Both the position numbers and the translations under genes were made by a program. The notes beneath the pieces are model-generated. The model saw only the letters and a program-made list of their open reading frames with translations. It was not told the origin of the DNA and did not search any database. Positions 36,297 to 49,265 of a DNA stretch of 64,000 bases are shown piece after piece (position 1 is the stretch's first letter; each line of letters begins with the position of its first letter). The stretch is from Corynebacterium tapiri (lineage in GTDB: Bacteria > Actinomycetota > Actinomycetes > Mycobacteriales > Mycobacteriaceae): contig NZ_VDHJ01000006.1 of the NCBI RefSeq assembly GCF_006334925.1, forward strand, positions 1 to 64,000, written 5' to 3'.

Positions 36297-36371
36297 CGTG
36301 TGACTTCAGCGAGAAGGCAAGATTTTCGGATCTACGTGCCCACCGCACACGACCAAGGAAGGACGTCACAC
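36297..36371 (+). promoter_or_regulatory. aspS leader with competing pairings around the ribosome binding site
   Basis: CGTGTGAC (36297-36304) can pair with CACACG (36346-36351), or GTGTGAC can pair with GTCACAC (36365-36371). The second segment lies just after the AAGGAAGG ribosome binding site (36355-36362). The two pairings exclude each other, so the leader could switch RBS access. A TAGTCT/TCTAAAG-rich stretch at 36256-36280 probably holds the promoter. This is hand-read structure only. Confidence 0.35.
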
Positions 36372-36375
36372 TACC

Positions 36376-38190
36376 GTGCTGCGTACCCACCTCGCGGGAG
36401 AACTCCGCAAAGATACCGCTGGCCAAACCGTCACTCTTACCGGATGGGTGGCACGCCGCCGTGACCACGGAGGCGTGATCTTCATTGATCTGCGTGATCG
36501 TTCGGGCTACGCCCAGGTAGTGTTCCGCGACTCCGAGGTCGCAGAGCGCGCCCACGACCTGCGCAGCGAGTACTGCGTGAAGGTGACGGGCGTCGTAGAG
36601 CCGCGCCCGGAGGGCTCTGAGAACCCAAACCTCCCGTCCGGTGAGATCGAGGTCAACGTCACCGAGCTGGATGTGCTCAACACCTCCGCAGCGCTGCCGT
36701 TCCAGGTTGAGGATGGATCTTCTAACGAGGTCGGTGAAGAGACCCGTCTGAAGTACCGTTACCTGGATATTCGCCGCGATAAGCAGGCCAAGGCACTGCG
36801 TCTGCGCTCTGCGGCAAACCGGGCTGCCCGTGCAGTATTGGATCAGCACGAGTTCACCGAGATCGAGACCCCCACGCTGACCCGCGCAACTCCTGAGGGT
36901 GCCCGCGACTTCCTGGTACCGGCTCGCCTCAAGCCCGGTAGCTTCTATGCACTGCCGCAGTCCCCGCAGCTGTTCAAGCAGCTGCTGATGGTTGCCGGCA
37001 TGGAGCGTTACTACCAGATCGCTCGCTGCTACCGAGATGAGGACTTCCGTGCTGATCGTCAGCCGGAGTTCACCCAGCTGGACATTGAGATGAGCTTCGC
37101 TGACCAGGAAGACATCATTGCGCTCGCGGAGGAGATCCTCGTTGAGCTGTGGAAGCTGATCGGCTACGAGATCTCCACGCCGATTCCGCGCATGACCTAT
37201 GCCGAGGCCATGAAGCGTTATGGTTCGGACAAGCCGGATCTGCGCTTCGGCATCGAAATCGTCGAGTGCAAGGACTTCTTCCAGGACACCACCTTCCGCG
37301 TGTTCCAGAACGACTACGTCGGTGCGGTTGTCATGGAGGGCGGTGCGTCCCAGCCGCGCCGCCAGCTGGACGCCTGGCAGGACTGGGCCAAGCAGCGCGG
37401 TGCAAAGGGGCTTGCCTACATTCTCGTGGGCGAGGACGGAGAGCTCTCCGGACCCGTCGCTAAGAACATCACTGAGCAGGAGCGGGCCGGCATTGCCGAG
37501 CACGTGGGCGCTAAGCCGGGTGACTGCATCTTCTTCGCCGCTGGTGACGCGAAGAGCTCGCGTGCTCTCCTGGGCGCAGCCCGTGGCGAGATCGCTTCGA
37601 AGCTCGGCCTGATCAAGGACGGCGACTGGGCCTTCACCTGGGTTGTCGACGCTCCGATGTTCGAGCCCGCCGCCGACGCCACTGCCTCTGGTGACGTGGC
37701 TCTGGGGCACTCTGCCTGGACCGCTGTTCACCACGCATTCACCTCGCCCACCCCGGAGTGGAAGGATTCCTTCGACCAGAACCCGGGCGAGGCGCTGTCT
37801 TATGCTTACGACATCGTCTGCAACGGCAACGAAATTGGCGGTGGATCCATCCGTATCCACGAGCGCGACGTGCAGGAACGCGTTTTTGACGTCATGGGCA
37901 TTACGGCTGAGGAAGCCCAGGAGAAGTTTGGCTTCCTGCTCGACGCTTTCGCATTCGGTGCGCCTCCGCACGGCGGCATCGCTTTCGGTTGGGACCGCAT
38001 CGTGTCCCTGCTGGGTGGATTCGAATCCATCCGTGACGTCATCGCGTTCCCCAAGTCCGGTGGCGGAGTCGACCCGCTGACCGACGCACCTGCGCCGATT
38101 ACTGCTGCTCAGCGTCGCGAAACCGGAATCGACGCCAAGCCGAAGAAGGCAGAAAAGGCGGAGAAGCCGGCTCCGAAGAACGAGTCCTAG
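36376..38190 (+). CDS. aspS: Aspartyl-tRNA synthetase
   Basis: This class II synthetase has an N-terminal OB anticodon-binding domain ([21 protein letters not shown]), catalytic motifs ([38 protein letters not shown]), a GAD insertion and motif 3 ([18 protein letters not shown]). At 604 aa it is a typical bacterial form with a Lys/Ala-rich tail. The start is GTG at 36376 after AAGGAAGG. Mycobacterial homologues of this type can charge both tRNA-Asp and tRNA-Asn; whether this one does was not determined. Confidence 0.96.
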   Translation: MLRTHLAGELRKDTAGQTVTLTGWVARRRDHGGVIFIDLRDRSGYAQVVFRDSEVAERAHDLRSEYCVKVTGVVEPRPEGSENPNLPSGEIEVNVTELDVLNTSAALPFQVEDGSSNEVGEETRLKYRYLDIRRDKQAKALRLRSAANRAARAVLDQHEFTEIETPTLTRATPEGARDFLVPARLKPGSFYALPQSPQLFKQLLMVAGMERYYQIARCYRDEDFRADRQPEFTQLDIEMSFADQEDIIALAEEILVELWKLIGYEISTPIPRMTYAEAMKRYGSDKPDLRFGIEIVECKDFFQDTTFRVFQNDYVGAVVMEGGASQPRRQLDAWQDWAKQRGAKGLAYILVGEDGELSGPVAKNITEQERAGIAEHVGAKPGDCIFFAAGDAKSSRALLGAARGEIASKLGLIKDGDWAFTWVVDAPMFEPAADATASGDVALGHSAWTAVHHAFTSPTPEWKDSFDQNPGEALSYAYDIVCNGNEIGGGSIRIHERDVQERVFDVMGITAEEAQEKFGFLLDAFAFGAPPHGGIAFGWDRIVSLLGGFESIRDVIAFPKSGGGVDPLTDAPAPITAAQRRETGIDAKPKKAEKAEKPAPKNES

Positions 38191-38225
38191 GCTGCGAAAA
38201 GAACTGTCGAGACCGCGAGGACCAC

Positions 38226-39455
38226 TTGACGCCCGTGCTTGATCACGACGAAATCGTCTCCCATGCCCAGGAGCTGCTCACCCGGCGGTTTGGCGGAGCT
38301 CAACGCCTCACTGACGTGCAGCAACTGCGCGGTTCCGGCAACGCGATTGTGTTGCGTGCCAAAGTCCCGGCACAGCCGTTTCTGACGGAACGGACTGTGG
38401 TGATCAAGCACATTCCGGAGTCAGAGGACGCGCTCGATGTCGCTGCGTTGATCAGGGAGATCGCTGCCTATCAGTTCACTACTGCGATGGCAGACGAGAC
38501 GCGGCCGGGGCCTTATTTGTTGGCACAGGACGTCGAGAAGCGACTCATTGTCCTGTCCGATGTGGGGGATCACTCGACGTTGTCGGAGTTGTTGGAGTCG
38601 GAAGGTGAGGCTTCACGACGCGTTCACCTACGCCATCTTGGGCTGGCGTTGGGTCGTATGCATGCAGCAACCGCAGGCAAGGAAAAGGGGTTTAATAGCC
38701 TCTTGGCTCGCATGATCAAGTCGCATCCGGAGGCCGCGCAGAGCCACGACGTGCGTGACCGCAGCCTCGGGCCGGCCATCGCTTTGGGATTGCAGCTCAT
38801 TAGTGATGCCGGTGTGGACGTGCCAGTGGAGGTCAAGAGTCTGGTTGCAGATGCGGTGGCCCGGCTCAAGTCCACTCGTTTTCTGGCTTTCACGCCTTTC
38901 GACCTGTCGCCAGACAATGTCGTGGTGTCTGAGCGGATGGACTTCCTGGATTACGAATGGGCCGGTTTCCGCGACGTCGCCTTCGACCTGGCCTGCGTTA
39001 TCGGGGGGTTTCCGCAGTACGTAGGCGGTGCCCGTATCGATGACGAGGATGTGCAGGTGTTTCTGCGGGCGTGGACCAATGAGACTCAGCACGTGTGGCC
39101 ACGTGCCGTCGACGAAGAGCACCTGCATGCCAGTGTGCTCACTGCCCTCGTAGGCTGGGCCATGTCGTGCGTGGCGATGATGCACTACGGGTCCTTAGCT
39201 ACCGCGCTGGTTGCCTCTCAGCAAAGCACGAGCGAAGACGTTGAGTTCGATGGTGAGGTCTCGGTAAAACCACGCTTGCTGGAACCCGCTAAGGGGTCGG
39301 CTTTTAACCGCGAGGAGACCTTCATCCGTCAAGATATCTACGAGACGTTCGAAGCTCTAGAGCGCTTCGCCTCACACGGTGGCGAGCCGGAACATGCCGT
39401 CGTGGCGGAGTTTGCCCGCCAGGTGGCTGCACGCGTGCATACCCCGCACCGCTAG
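38226..39455 (+). CDS. Kinase-like (APH fold) protein with altered Brenner motif
   Basis: The 409-aa protein follows the aminoglycoside/choline-kinase fold. It has an N-lobe with TVVIKHI, a catalytic loop [15 protein letters not shown] and a metal-binding [18 protein letters not shown]. The usual HGDxxxxN reads PFDLSPDN, so His is replaced by Pro while Asp and Asn remain. The start is TTG at 38226 with GAGG 5 nt upstream. It lies between aspS and rarA. Substrate and activity are unknown. Confidence 0.7.
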   Translation: MTPVLDHDEIVSHAQELLTRRFGGAQRLTDVQQLRGSGNAIVLRAKVPAQPFLTERTVVIKHIPESEDALDVAALIREIAAYQFTTAMADETRPGPYLLAQDVEKRLIVLSDVGDHSTLSELLESEGEASRRVHLRHLGLALGRMHAATAGKEKGFNSLLARMIKSHPEAAQSHDVRDRSLGPAIALGLQLISDAGVDVPVEVKSLVADAVARLKSTRFLAFTPFDLSPDNVVVSERMDFLDYEWAGFRDVAFDLACVIGGFPQYVGGARIDDEDVQVFLRAWTNETQHVWPRAVDEEHLHASVLTALVGWAMSCVAMMHYGSLATALVASQQSTSEDVEFDGEVSVKPRLLEPAKGSAFNREETFIRQDIYETFEALERFASHGGEPEHAVVAEFARQVAARVHTPHR

Positions 39456-39465
39456 CCTGAAAGCT
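39453..39465 (+). promoter_or_regulatory. Leaderless promoter of rarA
   Basis: TAGCCT (39453-39458), overlapping the previous stop codon, is followed by 7 nt and the ATG. Confidence 0.5.
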
Positions 39466-40827
39466 ATGTCCCAGGACGCACTGTTTGAGCAATCCTCGTC
39501 TCCGGAGGGCACAAGTGCCGGAGATCGCGGCACCGCGTTTTTTGCGGTGTCCGCCTCTGCACCCCTGGCTGCCCGGATGCGCCCGCGCACCCTAGATGAA
39601 GTCTCTGGCCAGCAACATCTGTTGGGTCCAGGCACTCCACTTCGACGCCTCATTGAGGGCTCCGGGGAAGCGTCCATCATTCTCTACGGTCCGCCGGGGA
39701 CTGGAAAGACCACGATTGCCTCGCTCATAGCGGCCTCTATGGGACAGAACTTCGTTGCTCTATCTGCTCTGAATTCGGGCGTTAAGCAGGTTCGAGAAGT
39801 CATTGACCAGGCCCGCAGAGACCTCATACAGGGGCAGCGAACCGTACTGTTTATTGACGAGGTCCACCGGTTTTCCAAGACTCAGCAGGACGCCCTCTTG
39901 GGAGCAGTGGAGAACCGAACGGTCATGCTTGTCGCAGCTACCACCGAGAACCCGTCGTTTTCGGTGGTTTCTCCGCTGCTGTCTCGCTCCTTGTTGCTCA
40001 AACTGGAGTCCTTGTCGCCAGAGGAACTGAAAACGGTGATTACTCGGGCCTTGGAGGATGAGCGCGGGCTCGCAGGAAAGGTCGGCATCACCGAGGAGGC
40101 CCTGGACCAGCTGGTCAATCTTGCCGGCGGGGATGCACGGCGTTCCCTGACTTACTTGGAGTCTGCTGCCGAGGCGGTTGCTCCAGGCCAAGACATCACC
40201 CTGGATACGATCCGGGAGAACGTCGCCCGCGCAGTCGTACGGTATGACCGCGATGGCGATCAGCACTACGACGTCGTAAGCGCCTTTATTAAGTCGATTC
40301 GCGGTAGCGACGTCGACGCCGCTCTGCATTACCTGGCACGCATGATTGAGGCAGGGGAGGATCCCCGATTCATTGCGCGGCGGTTGGTCATTCATGCGTC
40401 CGAGGACATTGGGATGGCTGATCCGACTGCATTGCAAACGGCAGTAGCTGCTGCCCAAGCGGTGCAGCTGATCGGTATGCCGGAGGGCCGACTGACTCTT
40501 GCCCAAGCAACGATCCACCTGGCCACTGCGCCTAAGTCCGCCTCAGTGATTCAGGCGATCACCCGTGCACAGCAGGACGTTCATGCGGGCAAGATCGGCA
40601 CGGTGCCAGCGCATCTCCGAGATGGTCACTACGAGGGCGCTAAGGCCATGGGGAACGCCGTGGGGTATCAGTACCCGCACGACGATCCGCGTGGGGTGTT
40701 AACCCAGCAGTATCTACCCGCAGAGTTAGAGGACCGCGTCTACTACGAACCCACGGGGCATGGCGCAGAAGGCCGGATCAAGGATTACCTGGGACGGCTG
40801 CGCAGGATTGTCCGGGGGCAGGGGTAG
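39466..40827 (+). CDS. rarA: Replication-associated recombination protein RarA
   Basis: This AAA+ ATPase of the MgsA/WRNIP1 family acts at stalled replication forks. It has [18 protein letters not shown], Walker [10 protein letters not shown], Walker [15 protein letters not shown] and the C-terminal tetramerisation region with [21 protein letters not shown] start at the ATG at 39466 (453 aa), which lies 7 nt after a -10 box. A longer reading from 39379 would overlap the preceding gene. Confidence 0.93.
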   Translation: MSQDALFEQSSSPEGTSAGDRGTAFFAVSASAPLAARMRPRTLDEVSGQQHLLGPGTPLRRLIEGSGEASIILYGPPGTGKTTIASLIAASMGQNFVALSALNSGVKQVREVIDQARRDLIQGQRTVLFIDEVHRFSKTQQDALLGAVENRTVMLVAATTENPSFSVVSPLLSRSLLLKLESLSPEELKTVITRALEDERGLAGKVGITEEALDQLVNLAGGDARRSLTYLESAAEAVAPGQDITLDTIRENVARAVVRYDRDGDQHYDVVSAFIKSIRGSDVDAALHYLARMIEAGEDPRFIARRLVIHASEDIGMADPTALQTAVAAAQAVQLIGMPEGRLTLAQATIHLATAPKSASVIQAITRAQQDVHAGKIGTVPAHLRDGHYEGAKAMGNAVGYQYPHDDPRGVLTQQYLPAELEDRVYYEPTGHGAEGRIKDYLGRLRRIVRGQG

Positions 40828-40901
40828 AGTAATGGCGTCTAAGACACGGGACCACAAGCACCTATCAAAAAGCTAGTTATTAGGAAAAGGATCGATTCTC
40901 A

Positions 40902-43565
<2,664 letters not shown>

Positions 43566-43579
43566 GGTAACAAAGAGGT

Positions 43580-43603
43580 CACAGCCGGTACTTCCCGGTT
43601 GTG
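43580..43603 (+). promoter_or_regulatory. Hairpin between alaS and ruvX
   Basis: CACAGCCGG and CCGGTTGTG form a 9-bp stem (one G-U) with a 6-nt loop, 60 nt before ruvX. No U-tract follows, so it may be an RNA-processing or attenuation structure rather than a terminator. Confidence 0.35.
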
Positions 43604-43662
43604 TATCGCATGTCGTATCTCACCGGCGGACTGTGATCAAAAGGAAGGATGACCACCCCCTC

Positions 43663-44178
43663 GTGCCTACTCAGCCAACACCAGATACTCCCGGAGTAAA
43701 CGACCCCGGACCCGGGCGTCGTCTGGGCGTTGACGTGGGCACGGTGCGTATCGGGGTTGCGGTATCTGACTCCTCGGCAGTCATGGCAACACCGGTGGAA
43801 ACCATCGCCCGCGACTCTGGATTCCGAGGGCCTGACGGCTCAGACGTCGATCGGATTCTTGAGCTCATACAGGAATACGGGGTCGTCGAAGTCGTTGTCG
43901 GCTTGCCTCGGACCCTGCAAGGACACGGATCGCAGAGCGTGAAGCACGCGCGAGAGATTGCTTTCCGTGTTCAGCGTCGTTTGAAGCGTGCAGGATCTCC
44001 TTGTCCAGTGCGCATGGCTGACGAGCGGCTGACTACTGTTTCTGCGACCGCCGCCTTGCGCGCATCTGGTGTGAGCGAAAAAGCTGGTCGAAAGGTCATT
44101 GACCAAGCTGCGGCGGTGGAGATATTGCAGGCGTGGCTCGATGGACGACAACGGGTCGTCGACAAGCACAATCCCTAA
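43663..44178 (+). CDS. ruvX: Pre-16S rRNA processing nuclease / Holliday junction resolvase-like RuvX (YqgF)
   Basis: This RNase H-fold protein has [19 protein letters not shown] at its N-terminus, [13 protein letters not shown] in the middle and [16 protein letters not shown] plus [16 protein letters not shown] at the end. It matures 16S rRNA ends in the best-studied homologues. I use GTG at 43663 (171 aa), with AAGGAAGG about 14 nt upstream. An in-frame GTG at 43633 is possible. Confidence 0.9.
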   Translation: MPTQPTPDTPGVNDPGPGRRLGVDVGTVRIGVAVSDSSAVMATPVETIARDSGFRGPDGSDVDRILELIQEYGVVEVVVGLPRTLQGHGSQSVKHAREIAFRVQRRLKRAGSPCPVRMADERLTTVSATAALRASGVSEKAGRKVIDQAAAVEILQAWLDGRQRVVDKHNP

Positions 44179-44232
44179 CGCGCTCTGCGCGACCGAGACC
44201 TAGTAACCAATTACAAAGGACCATCGCACACG

Positions 44233-45465
44233 ATGAGCAACTCACATCGTCCCCGGCCGTACCGAGCACCCCGGAACCAGCACTCTCGCGGTTTTGCAGG
44301 GCGTCGGATGGACCCGGTGTATGTCAAGCGGCGTCAGCGGGGGCTTGCGGTTCTCGTTGCTTCTCTCGTTCTGCTCATCGGCACCATTGCCTACATCGGG
44401 GTGCGGTTGGCAGGAGGCGATTCTGTGGCAAACGGTGACTACAAGGGAACAGGCAACGGAACGCAGGAGCTAGTGGAAATTCCGGAGGGAACCGCTCTAT
44501 CCCAGCTGGGCCCGGAGCTGGAAGAGCGTGACATCGTGGCCACGGATTCGGCCTTCCAAACAGCCGCGGCCAATAACCCCAAGGCCAGTGCCGTGCAGCC
44601 AGGTTTCTATCGGCTTGAGCAGAAGATGAGCGCTGCGACCGCAGTGGAGGCCCTGACGGATCCGGCGTCCCGCGTCGAGATGCTGGACGTGCATGGTGGC
44701 GCCACACTGATGGATGTCCACGTGGTTGGAGGACAGACGCGTCCGGGAATCTATTCCCAGATCTCCAGCGTGTCTTGCTCAGGAGGAGACGAGAACTCCT
44801 GTGTTCAGGCGGAGGATCTGCAGCGCGTAGCCGCAACCACCGACCCAGCGGACCTGGGCGCTCCGGAATGGGCGCTGGACGCGGTGCGCAGCCGCGGTGA
44901 TGATCCCAAGCGGCTGGAAGGCTTGATTGCCCCCGGACAGTACGTGGTCGATCCCTCGATGGATGCGCAGGAGATCCTGACGGATCTGGTTTCGCGCACG
45001 ACCAAGCGCTACAACGACACCGGAATCGTGGAACGTGCCCAGGCCATGAATTTGACTCCGTATGAGCTGCTGACGGCCGCCTCTCTGGTGGAGCGTGAGG
45101 CCCCGGCGGGAGAGTTCGACAAGGTGGCGCGTGTCATTCTTAACCGCCTGAAGGCCCCGATGCGTCTCGAGTTTGATTCGACCGTGAACTACGGGCTCGA
45201 GGAGACCGAGGTCGCAACGACTGATGAGGACCGGGCTCAGAAGACCCCGTGGAACACCTACGCGCAGGACGGTCTGCCGGAAACTCCCATCGCAGCTCCT
45301 AGCGATGAGGCCATCCAGGCTATGGAGAACCCTGCGGAGGGCAACTGGCTCTTCTTCGTGACCGTCGATAAGGACGGCACCACGGTGTTCAACGACACGT
45401 TCGAGCAGCACCTAGAGGACGTCAAAAAGTCGCAAGAATCCGGCGTCCTCGACTCGCAGCGCTAA
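44233..45465 (+). CDS. mltG: Endolytic murein transglycosylase MltG
   Basis: This membrane-anchored enzyme cuts nascent glycan strands. It has a basic N-terminus, one helix (GLAVLVASLVLLIGTIAYIGV), a LysM-like part (VEIPEGTALSQLGPELEE) and the catalytic YceG domain with ASLVEREAPAGEFDKVARVILNRL containing the catalytic Glu, followed by YAQDGLPETPIAAPSDEAIQA. AAAGGA precedes the ATG. At 410 aa it is normal. Its stop overlaps the aroE start. Confidence 0.93.
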   Translation: MSNSHRPRPYRAPRNQHSRGFAGRRMDPVYVKRRQRGLAVLVASLVLLIGTIAYIGVRLAGGDSVANGDYKGTGNGTQELVEIPEGTALSQLGPELEERDIVATDSAFQTAAANNPKASAVQPGFYRLEQKMSAATAVEALTDPASRVEMLDVHGGATLMDVHVVGGQTRPGIYSQISSVSCSGGDENSCVQAEDLQRVAATTDPADLGAPEWALDAVRSRGDDPKRLEGLIAPGQYVVDPSMDAQEILTDLVSRTTKRYNDTGIVERAQAMNLTPYELLTAASLVEREAPAGEFDKVARVILNRLKAPMRLEFDSTVNYGLEETEVATTDEDRAQKTPWNTYAQDGLPETPIAAPSDEAIQAMENPAEGNWLFFVTVDKDGTTVFNDTFEQHLEDVKKSQESGVLDSQR

Positions 45466-46283
45466 TGAACGCACAGATCACCCGGCGGGCTGCCGTCCTC
45501 GGCTCACCGATTGCGCATTCCCTTTCGCCCGTTTTGCATAACGCCGGTTACCGTGCGCTGGGGTGGAGAAACTGGGAATATGTACGCATCGACACTCCCG
45601 CCGGCAGCCTGGCACGAACCGTTGAACAGGCCGATGAAAGCTTTCGCGGATTCTCTGTCACCATGCCCGGTAAGTTCGAGGCGTTGGACTTTGCCGCCCG
45701 CGCCACCGACCGAGCCCGTATTATCGGCAGCGCCAACACCCTGGTGCGCCAGGACGAGGGGTGGCTTGCTGACAACACGGACTGCCTCGGTGTGGAAGGC
45801 GCTCTTGGTCAGCTGGATACCGAGTGGCACGGGCACGCCGTGGTGGTAGGCGCAGGCGGAACCGCTCGGCCGGCCGTGTGGGCCCTGGCCCAGCGGGGGG
45901 TTCGCGACATCGTGGTCATCAATCGTTCCGATCGCTCCGCGGAGTTTGAGGAGTTGGCTGGGGAACTCGGTGTGACCCTTCACTTCGAAGACTTTGCGGC
46001 AGACCTGGCTGAGCTCACCGAGTCGGCGTGTGTGCTTATTTCCACTGTCCCGGCGTCCGCGGCGAAGCAGCACGCGGATCAGCTCGCACGCACCGCGGTC
46101 CTGGACGTGATTTACGATCCCTGGCCAACCCCTCTGATTCAAGCAGCACAGCAGCGAGGCCTTAGCACAGTCGGTGGACACGTGATGCTCGCGCACCAGG
46201 CCTTTCCACAATTCGAGTGGTTTACTGGCCACCAGGCACCGCGTGTGGAAATGTTCGCCGCCTTGCACGACGCCCTTTCCTAA
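45465..46283 (+). CDS. aroE: Shikimate dehydrogenase
   Basis: This NADPH enzyme reduces 3-dehydroshikimate to shikimate. The substrate domain has GSPIAHSLSPVLHNAGY and the catalytic Lys in FSVTMPGKFEAL. NTDCLGVEGAL supplies the Asp, and the Rossmann loop is VVGAGGTARPAVWAL. At 272 aa it is complete. Its ATG overlaps the mltG stop (TAATG). Confidence 0.93.
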   Translation: MNAQITRRAAVLGSPIAHSLSPVLHNAGYRALGWRNWEYVRIDTPAGSLARTVEQADESFRGFSVTMPGKFEALDFAARATDRARIIGSANTLVRQDEGWLADNTDCLGVEGALGQLDTEWHGHAVVVGAGGTARPAVWALAQRGVRDIVVINRSDRSAEFEELAGELGVTLHFEDFAADLAELTESACVLISTVPASAAKQHADQLARTAVLDVIYDPWPTPLIQAAQQRGLSTVGGHVMLAHQAFPQFEWFTGHQAPRVEMFAALHDALS

Positions 46284-46294
46284 AGTCTCGGCCC

Positions 46295-46693
46295 ATGGGG
46301 CTGATCATTCTTTCCATCTGGGCCATTTACCTAGCGCTATTCGACGCTACCTTTAAGCGGCTGCCCAACGGCCTGACCTTGCCGCCGGCAATTGCCTCGG
46401 TAGTCTGCCTCGGGTTGTGGGATGTGCCTACTTTGCTGTGGTCATTGGTCTGGCCAGTTCTCTACCTCGTAGTCGGGTTGACCCTTGACGGCATTGGCGG
46501 GGGTGACTTGAAGCTTTCCGTATCCCTGGGCGCTCTAATGAGCGCGATCGGTGGCATGTGGGCCGTTCTAGGGGCAATTGTGCTGGCCAGCGTAACTAGC
46601 CTAGGCCTTTTGCTACACAAAGGGCATGGGCCCCACGGCCCATCTATGCTTCTGGCCACTGCAATTGTCATGCTCTGGAACGTGCATTCCTGA
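46295..46693 (+). CDS. Short prepilin peptidase-like protein (A24 family)
   Basis: This 132-aa membrane protein has an aspartate in ALFDATFKRLPNGLTLPPA and the GGGDLKLSVSLGAL motif (GxGDxK), the two catalytic Asp sites of A24 peptidases. The N-terminal methylase domain of classical PilD is absent, as in short Flp/Tad-type or actinobacterial versions. I start at the ATG at 46295. No pilin genes are nearby; the gene follows aroE as in mycobacteria (Rv2551c). Confidence 0.82.
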   Translation: MGLIILSIWAIYLALFDATFKRLPNGLTLPPAIASVVCLGLWDVPTLLWSLVWPVLYLVVGLTLDGIGGGDLKLSVSLGALMSAIGGMWAVLGAIVLASVTSLGLLLHKGHGPHGPSMLLATAIVMLWNVHS

Positions 46694-46706
46694 AAGAATG
46701 TGCGTT

Positions 46707-47360
46707 ATGAAGGCGAGAAATTGCGGCTTGGTTGGAGTAACTGTCCTCGCATGCCTGGCAACGGCAGGGTGCACAACGTCCTCGAGGCCTGCTGTTGAGC
46801 TGACTCCGGTCCCAGAAGAGAGCGCGGTGGAGTCAACGACGTCTGGCGCCAAGCCAGTAAGTACTCCGGCCTCAGCCAGTGAGCCCTTACCCTCAAGCCA
46901 GCGCGCACAAGGACCAGGGGAGTGCGCAACATCCGCCAGTAATCCACTGCTTGAGGTACCCGCACTGCCGATCTATCAGGCGGAGGGCATCGATTTTACC
47001 TTTAGCGTCGTGGATGAGCACTTCCTACCGTGCGCGGACCTCAGCTGGTCGGTAATTGCCGGTGGGAGCGGTTCGGGCAATTCTCAGCGCCAGGGCGTGG
47101 TGTTTTTCCACCAAGGCCGACCCATCAATTCTCCGCCACCACTAATGCAGGAGCGGGTTCTCGACGTCCAGCAGATCGATGAGACGTCCGTGAAAGTCTC
47201 CTACGAAATCCTGGATGGGCCTCGCGCAGCGGGCAATACGGTGCCGGGCTCGGTGATCTTTGCCCTGGACCCCGATGACTCGCTGAAGATTGTTGAGAAC
47301 TCTCTTCCCGCCGTAGCTAACGAGGCCGGAATCCAGCTGGATGTCAGCGGGTTGAGTTAA
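46707..47360 (+). CDS. LppP/LprE-family lipoprotein
   Basis: This exported lipoprotein has a lipobox at ATAGC (Cys22) followed by a Ser/Thr/Pro-rich linker. The C-terminal domain contains [29 protein letters not shown] and [16 protein letters not shown], the LppP/LprE domain pattern of mycobacteria and corynebacteria. I start at the ATG at 46707 with GAAAG 10 nt upstream; an ATG at 46698 is the alternative. It has 217 aa. Function unknown. Confidence 0.82.
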   Translation: MKARNCGLVGVTVLACLATAGCTTSSRPAVELTPVPEESAVESTTSGAKPVSTPASASEPLPSSQRAQGPGECATSASNPLLEVPALPIYQAEGIDFTFSVVDEHFLPCADLSWSVIAGGSGSGNSQRQGVVFFHQGRPINSPPPLMQERVLDVQQIDETSVKVSYEILDGPRAAGNTVPGSVIFALDPDDSLKIVENSLPAVANEAGIQLDVSGLS

Positions 47361-47375
47361 ACCCACTCATTGCAG

Positions 47376-47406
47376 GCGTGGCGACAATGAAATTATCTTG
47401 CCACGC
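47376..47406 (+). promoter_or_regulatory. Inverted repeat upstream of aroC
   Basis: GCGTGGC (47376-47382) and GCCACGC (47400-47406) flank a 17-nt A/T-rich loop between the lipoprotein gene and aroC. It could be a weak terminator or an operator. Confidence 0.35.
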
Positions 47407-47433
47407 AATGCCGGCAGGGACATTGGCTCGTGC

Positions 47434-47445
47434 GATACTGCACTT
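47434..47445 (+). promoter_or_regulatory. Leaderless promoter of aroC
   Basis: GATACT (47434-47439) lies 6 nt before the aroC ATG. No ribosome binding site is visible upstream of this start. Confidence 0.45.
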
Positions 47446-48654
47446 ATGCTTCGTTGGACTACTGCCGGTGAATCTCACGGTCAAGCACTCGTGGCCATGA
47501 TCGAACATGTCCCCGCGGGGGTGCCCGTTACGCGTGAAGACATCGCGTTCCAGCTCGCCCGCCGTCGCCTCGGGTATGGACGCGGTGCTCGCATGAAGTT
47601 CGAAGCTGATGAGCTGACGCTGGTGGGCGGCGTGCGTCATGGCAAGACTATCGGCAGTCCGGTCGCCATCATGATCGGCAACACGGAATGGCCCAAGTGG
47701 ACCACCATCATGTCGGCCGATCCCTTAAACATGGACGATCCCGAGGTCGTGAAGGCCATGGAGTCCGGCCGAGGCGCCAAGCTCACGCGTCCCCGGCCTG
47801 GACATGCCGACTTTGCCGGCATGGTCAAGTACAGCCATGAGGAGGCTCGTCCGATCCTCGAGCGCTCGTCCGCCCGCGAAACCGCCGCGCGCGTCGCCGC
47901 TGGAACCGTGGCACGTTCGATCCTGCGGGAGCTGTTCGGGGTAGAGGTCATCTCCCACGTCGTTTCTATCGGGGCATCGCAGCCCTATGAGGGGCCGGCC
48001 CCCAGTGCAGCGGATCTGGAGCGTATCGACGCCCACCCTACCCGGGCGTTCGATACCGCAGCGGGTGAGTCGATGATCACCGAGATTGAGGCGGCCAAGA
48101 AGGCCGGTGACACACTCGGCGGGATCGTCGAGGTTGTTGTCGATGGACTCCCGATTGGCCTGGGCTCGCACATCTCCGGTGATGATCGGCTGGATGCCCA
48201 GCTAGCGGCAGCACTCATGGGGATTCAGGCCATCAAGGGCGTGGAGATCGGTGACGGTTTTGAGGAAGCACGTCGCCGTGGATCTGAAGCGCATGATGAG
48301 ATGGTGCGCGAAGACGGCAAATTGCAGCGCTTGTCCAACCGCGCCGGTGGCCTGGAAGGCGGAATGACCAATGGCCAGCAGCTGCGAGTTCGCGCGGCGA
48401 TGAAGCCCATTTCGACTGTTCCGCGGGCCCTCAAGACCGTGGATATGGCGAGCGGGAAGCCGGCAACGGGTATCCACCAGCGCTCTGATGTGTGCGCTGT
48501 GCCGGCCGCCGGCGTCGTGGCTGAGGCCATGGTGGCACTGGTTCTGGCCCGCGCGGCTTTGGAAAAGTTTGGTGGAGATTCTCTGGAAGAAACCCGGCGA
48601 AATGTTCAGGCGTATTCTCAATATGTCGAGCAGCGCTTGAGCTTCGGAGAGTGA
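47446..48654 (+). CDS. aroC: Chorismate synthase
   Basis: This FMN-dependent enzyme makes chorismate from EPSP. It starts [18 protein letters not shown] and contains [29 protein letters not shown] and [14 protein letters not shown] with the conserved His/Arg sites. The ATG at 47446 gives 402 aa. It heads aroC-aroK-aroB-aroQ, and its stop overlaps the aroK ATG (TGATG). Confidence 0.96.
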   Translation: MLRWTTAGESHGQALVAMIEHVPAGVPVTREDIAFQLARRRLGYGRGARMKFEADELTLVGGVRHGKTIGSPVAIMIGNTEWPKWTTIMSADPLNMDDPEVVKAMESGRGAKLTRPRPGHADFAGMVKYSHEEARPILERSSARETAARVAAGTVARSILRELFGVEVISHVVSIGASQPYEGPAPSAADLERIDAHPTRAFDTAAGESMITEIEAAKKAGDTLGGIVEVVVDGLPIGLGSHISGDDRLDAQLAAALMGIQAIKGVEIGDGFEEARRRGSEAHDEMVREDGKLQRLSNRAGGLEGGMTNGQQLRVRAAMKPISTVPRALKTVDMASGKPATGIHQRSDVCAVPAAGVVAEAMVALVLARAALEKFGGDSLEETRRNVQAYSQYVEQRLSFGE

Positions 48655-49211
48655 TGGAGGCCATGACGGAAACTTTGGAAAATGCACCGGCTCCTGCCTG
48701 TGGTACGAAGCCAAAGGTCGTACTGGTGGGGCCACCCGGCGCCGGGAAATCCACGATCGGCAGGCGCCTGTCCCGCGCGTTGAATGTTCCCCTGGTGGAT
48801 TCCGATGCCCTGATCGAAGAAGAACGGGGGATCCCTTGTGGAGAGGTGTTTGAATCCCTTGGGGAGCCTGACTTTCGCCGGCTCGAAGCGAAGAAGGTCG
48901 CTGAGGCACTCAACACCCACGGCGTGGTAAGCCTCGGCGGGGGAGCAGTGGTGACCCCAGCTGTACGGGAGTTACTGGCAGACCAGACTGTGGTGTGGAT
49001 CGATATCACCGTCGAGGAGGGGGTGCGACGCACCAGCGGAAATGACTCTCGACCGGTTCTGCAGGCCGCGGACCCCTACGACCGCTACCGCCAGATACTC
49101 CAGGAGCGCGAGGAATTTTATCGCGAGGTCGCGGATTTCCGGGTCGTGAGCGACCGGAAGCCACCTGCGGGTTTGGTTGCTGACATTCTCAACTTCCTCG
49201 AGTCCCTGTAG
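48654..49211 (+). CDS. aroK: Shikimate kinase
   Basis: This enzyme phosphorylates shikimate at the 3-OH. Walker A is GPPGAGKST, the shikimate site VDSDALIEEERG and GGGAVVTP, and the lid contains RRTSGNDSRPVLQ. It has 185 aa. I use the ATG at 48654, overlapping the aroC stop. An ATG at 48663 directly follows a GGAGG and is the alternative. Confidence 0.94.
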   Translation: MEAMTETLENAPAPACGTKPKVVLVGPPGAGKSTIGRRLSRALNVPLVDSDALIEEERGIPCGEVFESLGEPDFRRLEAKKVAEALNTHGVVSLGGGAVVTPAVRELLADQTVVWIDITVEEGVRRTSGNDSRPVLQAADPYDRYRQILQEREEFYREVADFRVVSDRKPPAGLVADILNFLESL

Positions 49212-49265
49212 CACCAACCTATTCCGCCTGACCATTTCCCACAGATAGGCAAAGGACACCCAGCT

